Shown: positions 28,839 through 37,902, counted from the first letter of the stretch. The stretch is 64,000 nt of DNA from Candidatus Roseilinea sp. (GCA_025998955.1 AP024676.1:1736001-1800000), one strand, 5' to 3'. Notes: generated from the letters alone by a model not told the origin. Translations and numbers: made by a program.

Positions 28839-31829
28839 ATGCATACATTCATCCACTTGATCCTTGTTTGTTTGCTTGCCAGTGCAACGCTTGCTCGAAC
28901 GCCCATCGAAGCTGCCAAACGCGCTGCTATCAGCTACGACGTTGTCTACGTACGCCAGCCGCGCACAGGGGATAACCAACACGTGGTCTGGCCAGAGGTG
29001 TTTCACCCTGCGCGCATCGAGCCCGGCTCCGACCTGATGTTGCTGCATCCCGACGGCAGTGAAGAGGTGCTGGTCGCAGCAGGAAACGGTGCAGTCACCG
29101 ATCCATATGTGTCGTTCGACGGAAACTGGGTCTATTACAGCTTCTTCCCAGATGTGCGCAAGGAGCGGTTGAACTCCCAGCGCGGCGACTCACCATACGC
29201 TGGTGCAGACATTTATCGCATCCACCTGAGCACACGACAGATACAGCGCCTGACCTACGGCGAATTCACGCCGAACACCGGCGCCGGCAAGTGGGACGAG
29301 TCCAATCCAGTAAACCCATCCAACTCGTTTAACCGTCTGGGCTACGGCATCCTGAATCTAGGCCCGGCGCCGCTACCTGGCGGCAAGATCATCTTCACTA
29401 GCAACCGCAATGGCTTCATCCCACCAAAGAACTTCACCAACCCGACGCTGCAATTGTTCGTCATGGACGAGGACGGCGCTAACGTCACGCCAATCGCTCC
29501 GATGACGATTGGCAGCGCGTTGCATCCCACTCCGCTGCGCGACGGACGAGTGATGTTCTCGTCGTTCGAGACGCAGGGTATGCGCGACGCGCGCCTGTGG
29601 GGCATCTGGACAATCTGGCCAGACGGGCGCCACTGGGAGCCGCTCATGAGTGCCTTCAAGTGGGCCAGCTCGCTGCACTTTGCCACGCAACTGAGCAATG
29701 GCGATATTGTGGCCGAGAGCTACTATAACCTAAACAACTTCGGATTTGGCGCACTATATCGCTTTCCGGTCACGCCGCCGAACAGTGAACCGCGCTTCCA
29801 CGACGCGTCGGTGAACGACAATCCACCGGTGATGCAGGTAGTCGGAGCAGGCTACGAGTGGCCATTCCGCATGTCGTTCATGCCGCGTGGGATGTACTCG
29901 ATCACGCCGTTTACGCACGCCGAGGACGAAGCCGCGCCGATCGGCGCTGGCGACCAGCGCGTTGGCAAATTCACCCACCCTTCGGCGGCGCCGAACAACG
30001 ATTTGCTCGTGGTCTGGTCAAGCGGGCCGGTGAATGCGCTCAATCGCCCGTCGCATCTGCCCGCGCCCGATGCAGGCATCTATCTCATGCCCAACGGCGG
30101 ACCGATCAGTAGCCCAAGCCGGTTGGTGCTGCTGAAGAACGATCCAAACTACAACGAGGTCTGGCCACGCGCCGTCGTGCCCTACAGCGCGATCTATGGC
30201 GCACCGCAACCAGCGCAAATTCCCTGGCTGCCGAATGACGGTTCGGTTCATGCTACGCTCCCTGCAGGCACACCCTTCGGACTGGTCGGGACGAGTAGCT
30301 TTTACAAGCGTGAATCCTTCCCCGGCTTTTCGACCACCGATGCATTCGATGGACTGGAGCCATTCAACACAAGCGAGAACGATACGAACAGCAATTGGCT
30401 TTGGCAGGGTGCAGATGCGGGCAAATACAGCAACAGCGACATCTGGGCTGTGCGCATCCTGGCGATGGAGCCAAACACGCATCGCAGCTACGGCCCACAC
30501 GAAGGCCAGCATTTCTTCAACCACATTAATGAGAAGTTGCGCATCCTGGGCGAGATCCCACTGCGTAAGTGGAACGGCAGCACCCCACTACTCGATCCAG
30601 AAGGTAACCCTGACACCAGCTTCCTAGCCAAGATTCCAGCGGATACGCCGTTCACCTTCCAGATGCTTGACCGCAACGGCCTGGTGCTGAACATGGCACA
30701 GACTTGGCATCAGGTGCGTCCTGGTGAGATGCGCGCAGACTGCGGTGGGTGCCATGCTCACAGCCAGCACCCGCTTGCCTTCGCGCAGACCGCAGCCGGC
30801 AAGCCGAATTACACGATATGGGACTTGAGCGAGGCGACGCCATTGCTCACGCAGGACGCGAGTGGCAACCCGACCACACGCATAGTGAATAGCAGCATCG
30901 TAAATGTTGAGTTCTATCGCGACATCCGGCCCATCCTGCAACGCAGTTGCACGCAATGCCATACACAGAGCACCCCCAAACCACCCGGCAACCTCGTGCT
31001 CGACGACCTGAAGATGTATCCTGGCCCACAATTCAGCGGCTTACTATTGCCTGGCGATTACGCACGGTTGTGCTTCGACAACGATGCCACGTGGGGCTAT
31101 CCGCCGCTGGTGAAGGTTAGCAACGATCCTATCTGGCGCTTCCCCAATGCCAGCCGCTATGTGCGACCGTTCCAGAGCCGGCGCAGCCTGTTGATCTGGA
31201 AAGTATTCGGACAACGGCTCGATGGCTGGACAAATACTGATCATCCGACCGAATCCACGCCCGGCGATGCCAGCACGCTTCCACCGGGTGCGAAGATCAA
31301 CGACGCCGACCTGGATTACACCGGCACGATCATGCCGCCACCGAACAGCGGCGTGCCTCCTTTGTCCATTGACGAGAAGATGACGTTCGCACGCTGGGTA
31401 GATCTAGGCTGCCCAATCAACACCGGCGAAGGCACGAGTAACGCAGCATTTGGCTGGTTCCTAGATGACATGCGCCCCACGCTTGAGGTTAGTTCGCCAC
31501 GTCCGGGGATGAACTGGGGCCCGCTTGCGGAGATCCGCATAGGCATCGCGGATGCCTACACCGGCATTGCGCTAAACACGCTCTCCATCACGGCCAGTGT
31601 GCCGATCAATGGTCGCCTGGCAGGCGCGCAGCTAGCTGATTTAGCGCGACCCGTAGGCCAGGGCATTTATGCCATCACACTCCAGCCACCCATGAGTGCG
31701 GTGACGAGCGCGCATCTCTACGTGCAAGTCGCAGACCAACAAGGCAACTTCACGCGGGTAGATCGAAAATTCTCGGTTGGCCAGCCATTGCTGGATCAAC
31801 GTGTCTTTATCCCTACAGCGAAGCGATGA
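28839..31829 (+). CDS. secreted di-heme beta-propeller protein, HzsA-like
   Basis: 996 residues with an N-terminal signal peptide (FIHLILVCLLASATLA). The first ~450 residues have PD40/TolB-like propeller strands (DPYVSFDGNWVYYSFF, GADIYRIHLSTRQIQRLTYG, LQLFVMDEDGANVTPI). Two c-type heme sites follow: CGGCH (~residue 636) and CTQCH (~706, in FYRDIRPILQRSCTQCH). A C-terminal Ig-like part (RPTLEVSSPRPGMNW) closes the protein. This order resembles hydrazine synthase alpha-type proteins, which are widespread outside anammox bacteria. No beta/gamma subunit genes are here, so hydrazine synthesis is not implied; a periplasmic electron-transfer or oxidoreductase role is likelier. GC content looks lower than its neighbours, hinting at transfer. 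Confidence 0.7.
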   Translation: MHTFIHLILVCLLASATLARTPIEAAKRAAISYDVVYVRQPRTGDNQHVVWPEVFHPARIEPGSDLMLLHPDGSEEVLVAAGNGAVTDPYVSFDGNWVYYSFFPDVRKERLNSQRGDSPYAGADIYRIHLSTRQIQRLTYGEFTPNTGAGKWDESNPVNPSNSFNRLGYGILNLGPAPLPGGKIIFTSNRNGFIPPKNFTNPTLQLFVMDEDGANVTPIAPMTIGSALHPTPLRDGRVMFSSFETQGMRDARLWGIWTIWPDGRHWEPLMSAFKWASSLHFATQLSNGDIVAESYYNLNNFGFGALYRFPVTPPNSEPRFHDASVNDNPPVMQVVGAGYEWPFRMSFMPRGMYSITPFTHAEDEAAPIGAGDQRVGKFTHPSAAPNNDLLVVWSSGPVNALNRPSHLPAPDAGIYLMPNGGPISSPSRLVLLKNDPNYNEVWPRAVVPYSAIYGAPQPAQIPWLPNDGSVHATLPAGTPFGLVGTSSFYKRESFPGFSTTDAFDGLEPFNTSENDTNSNWLWQGADAGKYSNSDIWAVRILAMEPNTHRSYGPHEGQHFFNHINEKLRILGEIPLRKWNGSTPLLDPEGNPDTSFLAKIPADTPFTFQMLDRNGLVLNMAQTWHQVRPGEMRADCGGCHAHSQHPLAFAQTAAGKPNYTIWDLSEATPLLTQDASGNPTTRIVNSSIVNVEFYRDIRPILQRSCTQCHTQSTPKPPGNLVLDDLKMYPGPQFSGLLLPGDYARLCFDNDATWGYPPLVKVSNDPIWRFPNASRYVRPFQSRRSLLIWKVFGQRLDGWTNTDHPTESTPGDASTLPPGAKINDADLDYTGTIMPPPNSGVPPLSIDEKMTFARWVDLGCPINTGEGTSNAAFGWFLDDMRPTLEVSSPRPGMNWGPLAEIRIGIADAYTGIALNTLSITASVPINGRLAGAQLADLARPVGQGIYAITLQPPMSAVTSAHLYVQVADQQGNFTRVDRKFSVGQPLLDQRVFIPTAKR

Positions 31830-32009
31830 AAGGGTGCTTTCTCCGATGCCGGTTTATAGCCGACGGCGACAGCTTGAACACATTGTGACATTGGTCGAAG
31901 CTGACATCTGGAGAGAAGAGAAATCTGCTGCGTGGTCTGCGAGTGGTTGTCACACTCTTAGCTTGGCAAGTATAAGTGATCATGCGAGGCTTAAGATCAA
32001 ACTAGAAGT
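31830..32009. other. gap without a supported gene
   Basis: A frame of up to 78 codons exists (31777-32013), but it begins inside the di-heme protein gene and has no recognisable similarity, so I do not call it. No repeat or hairpin of note is seen. Confidence 0.4.
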
Positions 32010-33251
32010 ATGACCGGCATACCCTTGTGGCCTTCCTCTCCTTCACCCCGTGTTGTCGCGCGCGCCGCGCTGATCGGGTTGGCCGTCGTCGTCGTCATCG
32101 GCCTGATCATTGCAGCCGGTTCGGCGCTCACACCGTTCATCTTCGGCCTGGCATTGACCTACTTGCTGATGCCGCTCGTCAACTGGCTGGACAAGTGGAT
32201 GCCGCGCTGGGCGGCGATCCTGCTCGTCTACGCCGCCGGCCTGTTGATCCTGGCCGCGCTGCTGATCTTCCTCGTGCCGCCACTGGTGAACCAGACTATC
32301 CGGCTGGTGGCAAACGTCGCCCGGCCCGATGCACTCGAGCAGCTGGTCGCAGATGTAGTGGACTGGTATCACGTCAACGTGCCGCCGGAATTCCAGTCCC
32401 CGCTGGAGCAGATGGTGCAGAGCAGCCTGCCGGCCATCCAGGAGAACCTGAGCCGCATCGCCGCAGCCGCCGGTGCCTTCCTTCTGAGCCAAGTGCGACA
32501 GGTCTTCAGCCTGCTGTCGTTCCTGGTCGGCTTTCTGATCGTGCCGATCTGGTTGTTCTACGTATTGCACGACGCGCGCAAGGCGCGCATCTTCATCAAC
32601 CGCCAGCTCGACTATCGCCTCCGGCCGGACTTCTGGAACGTGTGGGGCATCGTGGATCGCTCGCTCAGCGCCTACATCCGCGGGCAGCTCACGTTGGGGC
32701 TGATCGTCGGCGTGGCCGTGGGCATCATGCTGGCCGCGGTTGACCTGATCCCCGGCATCAACGTGGACTACATCCTACCGCTGGCGCTCTGGGCCGGCAT
32801 CGCCGAGCTGGTGCCGATGATCGGCGCGATGCTGGGCGCGATTCCGGCGGTGATCGTCACGATATTCGTCGGCGGACCGGTCTCGGCGCTGGTGGTGCTT
32901 GCAGTGTTCACCGTCGTGCAACTGGTGGAGAACAACTACCTGGTGCCGCGCGTGATCGGCGAGAGCGTCGGCGTGCACCCGGCCATTCTGATCATCGTGC
33001 TGGTGGTGTTCGGCAAACTGTTCGGCCTTTTGGGCGTGATCCTGGCGGCACCGGTTACGGCCGCGGCGCGCGACCTGTATCTGTATGCCTATCGCCGGCT
33101 GAGCGGCAAATCGCCGTCCGAAGCGATTGCCCATCTGCCGCATTTCCGCGAACAACCCGAAGCGAAACCCAGCGCCGGCCCGCCTGCAACTGCGCCCGTC
33201 GCGAGCGCGAGCGCAAATGCAAGTGCGGCGCGAGACAACCCGACGTCGTGA
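32010..33251 (+). CDS. AI-2E family transporter (PF01594-type membrane protein)
   Basis: 413 residues with about eight membrane helices in the family pattern: ALTPFIFGLALTYLLMPLVNWLDK, LLIFLVPPLVNQ, a cytosolic/periplasmic central part, then LSAYIRGQLTLGLIVGVAVGIML, LALWAGIAELVPMIGAMLGAIPAVIV and NNYLVPRVIGESVGVHPAILIIVLVVFGKLFGLLGVILAAPV. Characterised members export autoinducer-2 or act as Na+/H+ antiporters; the substrate here is unknown. The C-terminus is an alanine/proline-rich tail. It converges on the Uma2 gene, 1 bp apart. Confidence 0.88.
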   Translation: MTGIPLWPSSPSPRVVARAALIGLAVVVVIGLIIAAGSALTPFIFGLALTYLLMPLVNWLDKWMPRWAAILLVYAAGLLILAALLIFLVPPLVNQTIRLVANVARPDALEQLVADVVDWYHVNVPPEFQSPLEQMVQSSLPAIQENLSRIAAAAGAFLLSQVRQVFSLLSFLVGFLIVPIWLFYVLHDARKARIFINRQLDYRLRPDFWNVWGIVDRSLSAYIRGQLTLGLIVGVAVGIMLAAVDLIPGINVDYILPLALWAGIAELVPMIGAMLGAIPAVIVTIFVGGPVSALVVLAVFTVVQLVENNYLVPRVIGESVGVHPAILIIVLVVFGKLFGLLGVILAAPVTAAARDLYLYAYRRLSGKSPSEAIAHLPHFREQPEAKPSAGPPATAPVASASANASAARDNPTS

Positions 33252-33252
33252 G

Positions 33253-33911
33253 CTAAGCCGCGTCGAACTGGGTCAGCACGTCCATCGGATTGGGCAGCTC
33301 ATCCTGCCACAGCCACGACGGCTTGAGATAGAAGCCCGGCAGAACGCGAGAGGCGATCTTGTCGTCTTGCATCTCGATGCGCTCGTATTGCTTCTCCGCG
33401 TTCAGCGCGTAAGCTTCGACCTGTTCCGACAAAGGATCAACCACCCAGTATTCGCACACGCCGGCTGCCTGGTAATCGAGGTACTTCTCCCGCCAATCCC
33501 GGGCCACGCTGTCGGGCGAGACGACTTCGACGACCAAATCGGGCGCACCCTCAAAAACGTCTCGCGAAACAAATGGCGTCGCTCGTTAGCGACAAAGATG
33601 ATGTCGGGGGTGCGGCGTTGCTTCAGCGCCGCAAAGCGAACCTGAGCACTTTCACCAAGCACTTCACCCGCTTTGTGTCGTATGCAGAACAGATAGATCA
33701 AAGTCAGTAGAAAACAGACGATTTGTGCGTGTTTGATGCTCGTAGCCATCGGGACGATCACCTCGCCATCCACCCACTCGGCCTTGCGGTTGAATTCGCC
33801 GTCGGTGAATCGCTCGAACTCTGCTTCGGTCATGCGCAGGCGGTGTGGTCGGTCGGGCGTGACGTCCGCGTCGTGTGGGATGGCAACAGGCGTCTGCATC
33901 GCTTGAGACAT
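33253..33911 (-). pseudogene. Uma2-family nuclease gene with a frameshift
   Basis: The start at 33911 follows a strong AAGGAGG. The first frame gives RPHRLRMTEAEFERFTDGEF and continues to RRTPDIIFVANERRHLFRET. The second gives APDLVVEVVSPDSVARDWREKYLDYQAAGVCEYWVVDP, the PD-(D/E)XK core of Uma2 proteins. The frames meet at the A5 run 33553-33557; one more base would restore ETFFEGAPDLVVE in a single frame. Uma2 genes are abundant in Chloroflexota and cyanobacteria with no settled function. It could be a pseudogene or carry an assembly error. Confidence 0.8.
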
Positions 33912-33984
33912 GGGCAACCTCCTTGCGATCAGCAACGGTGCGATCAACACGGGTGCGTTCGCCAATGGGAGCAAACGTATTAGC

Positions 33985-34047
33985 CGGGGTGCGCTCTACC
34001 CCATTCGCGGCATAGATAGGCGCGAAACGGCGTCCGCGCTACCATGC
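33985..34047. repeat. bipartite dispersed intergenic repeat, copy 3
   Basis: GGGGTGCGCTCTACCCC, then TAGGCGCGAAACGGCGTCC and GCGCTACCATGCGAATT. Compare copy 1 (TATCGGCGCGGAACGGAGTC ... CACCACGCGAATT). Same order of the two halves as copy 2. Confidence 0.65.
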
Positions 34048-34091
34048 GAATTTTGCCCCGATGCACGCATGCACCTATCGACGAGGCATGA

Positions 34092-34107
34092 TACCATCCG
34101 AATCACG
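34092..34107 (+). promoter_or_regulatory. leaderless-type promoter of the alcohol dehydrogenase
   Basis: TACCAT at 34092-34097, 10 nt before the ATG at 34108. Confidence 0.35.
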
Positions 34108-35289
34108 ATGTGGTTCTTCCGCGCTCCTACTATCGTTCACGGCGAAGATGCATTGCAATACCTGAGCGAGCTGCGCGGCCGGCGCGCTTTCGTCGTCACC
34201 GATCCGAATGTTCGTGCGGCCGGACTGGTTGAGCTGGCGCTCCCGCAACTCGAGTGCGCGGGCATATCGCATCACCTGCACGACGACGTCGAGCCAGAGC
34301 CATCATTGACCACGATCCAACGCGGCGCGCAGGCAATGGCGGCATTCGGACCAGACTGGATCGTCGCCGTCGGTGGGGGCAGCGTGCTGGACGCGGCCAA
34401 GGCGATGTGGGTGCTGTATGAGAATCCTGGCCTCGACCTCGAAGCGCTTAGCCCACTGGAGCCGATCGCGATGCGCGAGCGGGCGCGGCTGGTCGCCATC
34501 CCCACTACCGCCGGCACGGGCAGCGAGGCGACCTGGGCCTTCGTCATCACCCTCCCCGGCAACCCGCCCCGCAAGCTGGGCAGCGGCCATCCGCTGGCCA
34601 TGCCGGACATCGCCATCGTGGATCCGCGCATGACGCGCACCGCCCCACCCCGCGTCACCGCCGACAGCGGCATGGACGCCTTGACACAGGCAATCGAAGG
34701 GTATCTGGCCTCGTGGGCGAACGATTACAGCAATGGCTTGTGCCTCGTAGCAACGAAGCTGGCGCTCGACTACCTGCCGCGCGCCTATCGCGATCCCAAC
34801 GACGTTGAAGCGCGCGAGAAGATGGCCAACTCGGCAGCCATCGGAGGCTTGGGCTACATCAACGCGATGGTCGGGCTGGCCCACTCGATGGGTCACGCGC
34901 TCGGCGCGATCTTTCACCTGCCCCATGGCCGCGCCGTCGGGCTGTGCCTGCCCTATGTAATTGCTTTCTATGCCAGCCCGGCGCGACCGCGCGAGACGAA
35001 GACGCGCTTCGTAGAACTGGCAAAGTTCTGTGGCTTGCGCTGGGATGACGAAACCATTGCAGCGCAGGCGCTGGTCGAACGCATCCGCGCACTGGCACGC
35101 GAGATCGGCCAGCCGCTGACGATCGCCGACGCCGGCGTTGCTTTCCCCGATTTCAACGCTGCGCTCGACGCCTTGATTGACAACGCGATGAACGACACGG
35201 TCCTCTTCGCTTCGCCGCGCCAGCCAACGGCAGACGAACTGCGGGCGCTCTTCGTGTGCGCCTTCCACGGCCGGCCGGTCGAATTTTGA
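34108..35289 (+). CDS. iron-containing alcohol dehydrogenase
   Basis: 393 residues of the group III Fe-ADH family. The NAD(P)-binding part has DWIVAVGGGSVLDAAKAM and IPTTAGTGSEAT. Metal ligands are the Asp in SGMDALTQAIEGY and the histidines in GLAHSMGHALGAIFHLPHG. It oxidises alcohols or reduces aldehydes in the cytosol, with substrate unknown. The start is the ATG giving MWFFRAPTIVHGEDAL; longer frames upstream run through the intergenic repeat. It is followed 13 bp later by the glycosyltransferase gene. Confidence 0.9.
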   Translation: MWFFRAPTIVHGEDALQYLSELRGRRAFVVTDPNVRAAGLVELALPQLECAGISHHLHDDVEPEPSLTTIQRGAQAMAAFGPDWIVAVGGGSVLDAAKAMWVLYENPGLDLEALSPLEPIAMRERARLVAIPTTAGTGSEATWAFVITLPGNPPRKLGSGHPLAMPDIAIVDPRMTRTAPPRVTADSGMDALTQAIEGYLASWANDYSNGLCLVATKLALDYLPRAYRDPNDVEAREKMANSAAIGGLGYINAMVGLAHSMGHALGAIFHLPHGRAVGLCLPYVIAFYASPARPRETKTRFVELAKFCGLRWDDETIAAQALVERIRALAREIGQPLTIADAGVAFPDFNAALDALIDNAMNDTVLFASPRQPTADELRALFVCAFHGRPVEF

Positions 35290-35302
35290 TTGGCCCAACA
35301 CC

Positions 35303-36706
35303 ATGCGCGTCGCGCTGATTAGCTTCCACACCTCGCCGCTGGCTACGCTGGGCGGCAAAGACACCGGCGGCATGAACGTGTTCGTGCGCGAGGTCGCCCG
35401 CGAACTCGGCCGGCGCGGCATCGCCGCCGACGTGTTCACGCGCAGCCAGAGTGCGCAATCGCTGCGCATTGACCCACGCCTCGGCCCGCACGTTCGCGTG
35501 ATCCATGTGCCGGCCGGCCCCGAAGCGCCCGTGCCCAAGAATGACTTGCACCAATTCGTCCCCGCGTTCACGGAATGGATACACCGATTCGTGAATGAAG
35601 AATCAAAGGTCAAGAATTTAGAAAAGACCGCGACCACTTCCATCTTTCTCGATTCTTCCCGTGATCCCGGCGCGTCCCCGATCCTTCGGCCTCGTTCCGG
35701 CCTCGGAACGGGGATCGAGGGGCTGACGGCGTTGCCGGAAGCGGGATCGGGACAATTCTCAATTCTCAATTCCTACGACGTCGTCCATGCCCACTACTGG
35801 CTCTCCGGCCTGGTTGCCGAGGCGCTGCGCGCGCGTTGGGGTGTGAAGTTCGCCATGACTTTTCACACCCTGGCCGAGCTGAAGAACCAGATCGCCCAGC
35901 GCGACCAGGAGCGCGAGAGCGAACTGCGGCTGCGCAGCGAGTGCCATCTGTGTAGCATCGCCGACCGCATCACGGCCAACACCAGCGTGGAGAAGCAGCA
36001 GCTGGTGCGCTTCTACGGCGCCGGCTCGTCGCGCATCCGCATCGTCCCACCCGGTGTGGACTTGTCGCGCTTCCACCCCATCGAGCAGAGCTACGCCAAA
36101 TCGGTCATCGGTATCCCGCCGCAGCACCGCATGATCCTGTTCGCAGGGCGCATCGAGCGGCTGAAGGGCATAGACACGCTGTTCAGGGCCATGGCGCTGT
36201 TGAAAGCGAAACGCGCCGACTGGGACTGGGCGAACCTGTGCGTGGCCATCATCGGCGGCGACCCCAGCGAAGCCGGCCAGCGCGAGAACGAGGAGATGGG
36301 TCGGCTGCACGAGCTGCGCGACGAACTTGGCTTGAATGAACTCATCACCTTCCTCGGCGCGCGCGACCAGGACGTCTTGCAGTATTACTACGCCGCTGCC
36401 GAGATGTTGGTGATGCCATCGCATTACGAATCGTTCGGCATGGTCGCGCTCGAGGCGATGGCCTGTGGCACGCCGGTGATCGCGTCGGATGTGGGTGGGC
36501 TGAGCGTGCTCGTGCAACACAACAAAACCGGCTTGCGGGTGAAGGTGAACGATCCGGCAGAGTTGGCCCGCGCCATCGAGAAGTTGATGGACGATGACGC
36601 CCGCCGCCGGCGCATGGGCCACGCCGCTGCATGCTACGCCGAGGATTTTGCGTGGCAGAAGGTGGTAGATAAGCTGCTGGCGGTGTATGGGGAGTTGGTG
36701 GGGTAG
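35303..36706 (+). CDS. GT4 family glycosyltransferase (sucrose-phosphate-synthase/MshA-like)
   Basis: 467 residues. The N-terminal Rossmann half has SFHTSPLATLGGKDTGGMNVFVREVARELGRRG and DVVHAHYWLSG. The C-terminal half has ILFAGRIERLKGIDTLF and the E-x7-E retaining motif ESFGMVALEAMACGTPVIASDVGGL. The GG-KDTGGMNV start resembles MshA and sucrose-synthase-like enzymes, so the acceptor is probably a small sugar or inositol phosphate. Between FVN (~residue 97) and YDVVHAHY lies a 60-codon heptad-rich insert (35594-35773) with no counterpart expected in the family. Confidence 0.88.
   Translation: MRVALISFHTSPLATLGGKDTGGMNVFVREVARELGRRGIAADVFTRSQSAQSLRIDPRLGPHVRVIHVPAGPEAPVPKNDLHQFVPAFTEWIHRFVNEESKVKNLEKTATTSIFLDSSRDPGASPILRPRSGLGTGIEGLTALPEAGSGQFSILNSYDVVHAHYWLSGLVAEALRARWGVKFAMTFHTLAELKNQIAQRDQERESELRLRSECHLCSIADRITANTSVEKQQLVRFYGAGSSRIRIVPPGVDLSRFHPIEQSYAKSVIGIPPQHRMILFAGRIERLKGIDTLFRAMALLKAKRADWDWANLCVAIIGGDPSEAGQRENEEMGRLHELRDELGLNELITFLGARDQDVLQYYYAAAEMLVMPSHYESFGMVALEAMACGTPVIASDVGGLSVLVQHNKTGLRVKVNDPAELARAIEKLMDDDARRRRMGHAAACYAEDFAWQKVVDKLLAVYGELVG
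35594..35773. repeat. large in-frame heptad-type insert in the glycosyltransferase gene
   Basis: 180 bp, 60 codons, no stop. The left edge is GAATGAAGAATC and the right edge CAATTCTCAATTCTCAATTC (35755-35772 region). Between them is a palindrome CGTTCC-GGCCTC-GGAACG flanked by CCCCGATC and GGGGATCG. The translation ends SGQFSILNS, as in other inserts. Confidence 0.7.
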
Positions 36707-36746
36707 CCGACGGCGCGGGTGCCGACGGCAGTGCCGTCGGCTACCC
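36707..36746. repeat. nested palindrome GCCGACGGCAGTGCCGTCGGC
   Basis: GTAGCCGACGGCGCGGG ... then GCCGACGGCA-GTGCCGTCGGC and CTACCCGCGCG: two interleaved palindromes directly after the glycosyltransferase stop. A REP-type element or a terminator without a T tract. Confidence 0.5.
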
Positions 36747-36758
36747 GCGCGATTCAAC

Positions 36759-36770
36759 TACAATCAGCCT
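36759..36770 (+). promoter_or_regulatory. leaderless-type promoter of the VOC gene
   Basis: TACAAT at 36759-36764, 6 nt before the ATG at 36771. Confidence 0.5.
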
Positions 36771-37121
36771 ATGCCAGTCCTCGGAATCAGCTACGTTGCC
36801 GTATGGTCGAAGAATTTGGCTGCCAACCGGCACGTCTTCGCAAACGTCCTCGAGCTTCCCATCTCCTACGAAGACGAGAACATCGTTGTGTTCGAGACCG
36901 ACGGCGCTCAACTGGTGCTGCAGCGGGCCACCGGCGCAGACGAACACCTCGACGGCACGATCCAGTTCGGCTTCCACGTGACCGAGCTGGAGGAGGTGAC
37001 GCGGGCGTTGATCGAGGCCGGCCAGACCATCGAGCTGGATCGAGAAGAGCTGGGCATGAAGCAACGCGTGACCGTCCTGCGCTTATCCTCCGGCCAATCG
37101 GTCGAATTCATCGGCGAGTAG
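36771..37121 (+). CDS. VOC (glyoxalase/dioxygenase superfamily) protein
   Basis: 116 residues, one pair of beta-alpha-beta-beta-beta modules: YVAVWSKNLAANRHVFANVLELPI, NIVVFETDGAQLVLQRA, IQFGFHVTELEEVTRALIEAG and VLRLSSGQSVEFIGE. The metal-ligand positions are not all obvious (no N-terminal His; Glu near the C-terminus present), so it may be a binding protein and not an enzyme. It probably dimerises. The start is fixed by the promoter spacing. Confidence 0.75.
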   Translation: MPVLGISYVAVWSKNLAANRHVFANVLELPISYEDENIVVFETDGAQLVLQRATGADEHLDGTIQFGFHVTELEEVTRALIEAGQTIELDREELGMKQRVTVLRLSSGQSVEFIGE

Positions 37122-37139
37122 CCCGGCGCTGCATCCGGT

Positions 37140-37658
37140 TCAATCCAACAGAATCCTTTCCAGTTCGGCGCGCGTCAGGCGATAGGGATGCCAGCCTTGC
37201 AAGCGCGTCGCGCCCATGCGCTCGTAGAACTCGATCGCCGGTGTATTCCAGTGTAGCACCTGCCACTCCATACGCCCACAACCGGCATCACATGCCACCT
37301 TGACGCAATGCTTGAACAGCGCCGCGCCGATCTTCTGCGAGCGATACTCGGGCAGCACGAAGATATCTTCGAGATACAGCGACGGCAGCGCCAGGAAGGT
37401 CGAGTAGGTGAAAAAGGTGATCGCGTAGCCCACCGGCCGGCCCTCCATCTCCGCCAGCCAGGCGTCGAACCGCGGCGACTCGCCGAACGCATCGCGCTTC
37501 AAACGCTCGCGCGCCGTTTCATCGGGACGCGGCAGTCGCTCGTAGTCGGCCAACGCACAGATCAGATCGCACAATACATCGCCGTCCACCGGCGTGGCTT
37601 TGCGAATCTTCACTGCAGCGCGCGCCTTGTGCGCCGGCGCAGGCATTGGCTTGGACAT
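37140..37658 (-). CDS. GNAT family N-acetyltransferase (diamine-acetyltransferase-like)
   Basis: 172 residues. VKIRKATPVDGDVLCDLICALADYE is the usual N-terminus. SLYLEDIFVLPEYRSQKIGAALFKHCVKVA is the acetyl-CoA-binding motif A (Q/R-x-x-G-x-G/A), and WQVLHWNTPAIEFYERMGA follows. This order, with LYLEDIFV, is typical of spermidine/spermine and thialysine acetyltransferases. The ATG at 37658 follows GGAGGGAGTGG; the longer upstream frame lacks similarity. Confidence 0.85.
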   Translation of the reverse strand: MSKPMPAPAHKARAAVKIRKATPVDGDVLCDLICALADYERLPRPDETARERLKRDAFGESPRFDAWLAEMEGRPVGYAITFFTYSTFLALPSLYLEDIFVLPEYRSQKIGAALFKHCVKVACDAGCGRMEWQVLHWNTPAIEFYERMGATRLQGWHPYRLTRAELERILLD

Positions 37659-37764
37659 CCACTCCCTCCACAGCAGAAAGCCGCGGCGCCACTCGGCCAC
37701 GACCAGGCTACGACGTGATTGTATCCGAACGGAGAGTACATTCGTGCATTGGGGCAAAATTCAC

Positions 37765-37868
37765 GGACAGGGCGCGGACTCCGTTCCGCGCCGATAGGCC
37801 TTAGCTAAGGCGCGCTGCAGACTTTTGTGCCCCGAACGAGGTGGAGCGCGCCCTAGCTAAATATGTCT
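37765..37868. repeat. bipartite dispersed intergenic repeat, copy 4
   Basis: GGGCGCGGACTCCGTTCCGC then GCCGATAGGCC (the exact complement of copy 1), followed by GGCGCGCTGCAGACTT ... GTGCCCC ... GGAGCGCGCC, the complement of the other half of copy 2. A CTTAGCTAAG palindrome joins the halves. Confidence 0.7.
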
Positions 37869-37902
37869 GCCCCCTTGGCAAATGCACCCCGAACGGGTGT
37901 GA

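Noticed and set aside
28839-31829. Hydrazine synthase / anammox capability
   Set aside because: Only an alpha-like protein is present; beta and gamma subunits and hydrazine dehydrogenase are absent, and such alpha-like proteins occur outside anammox bacteria.
31777-32013. Small ORF after the di-heme protein gene
   Set aside because: It starts inside the upstream gene, lacks a ribosome site and has no recognisable content.
34303-35769. 488-codon frame opposite the Fe-alcohol dehydrogenase
   Set aside because: Antisense shadow spanning two well-supported genes.
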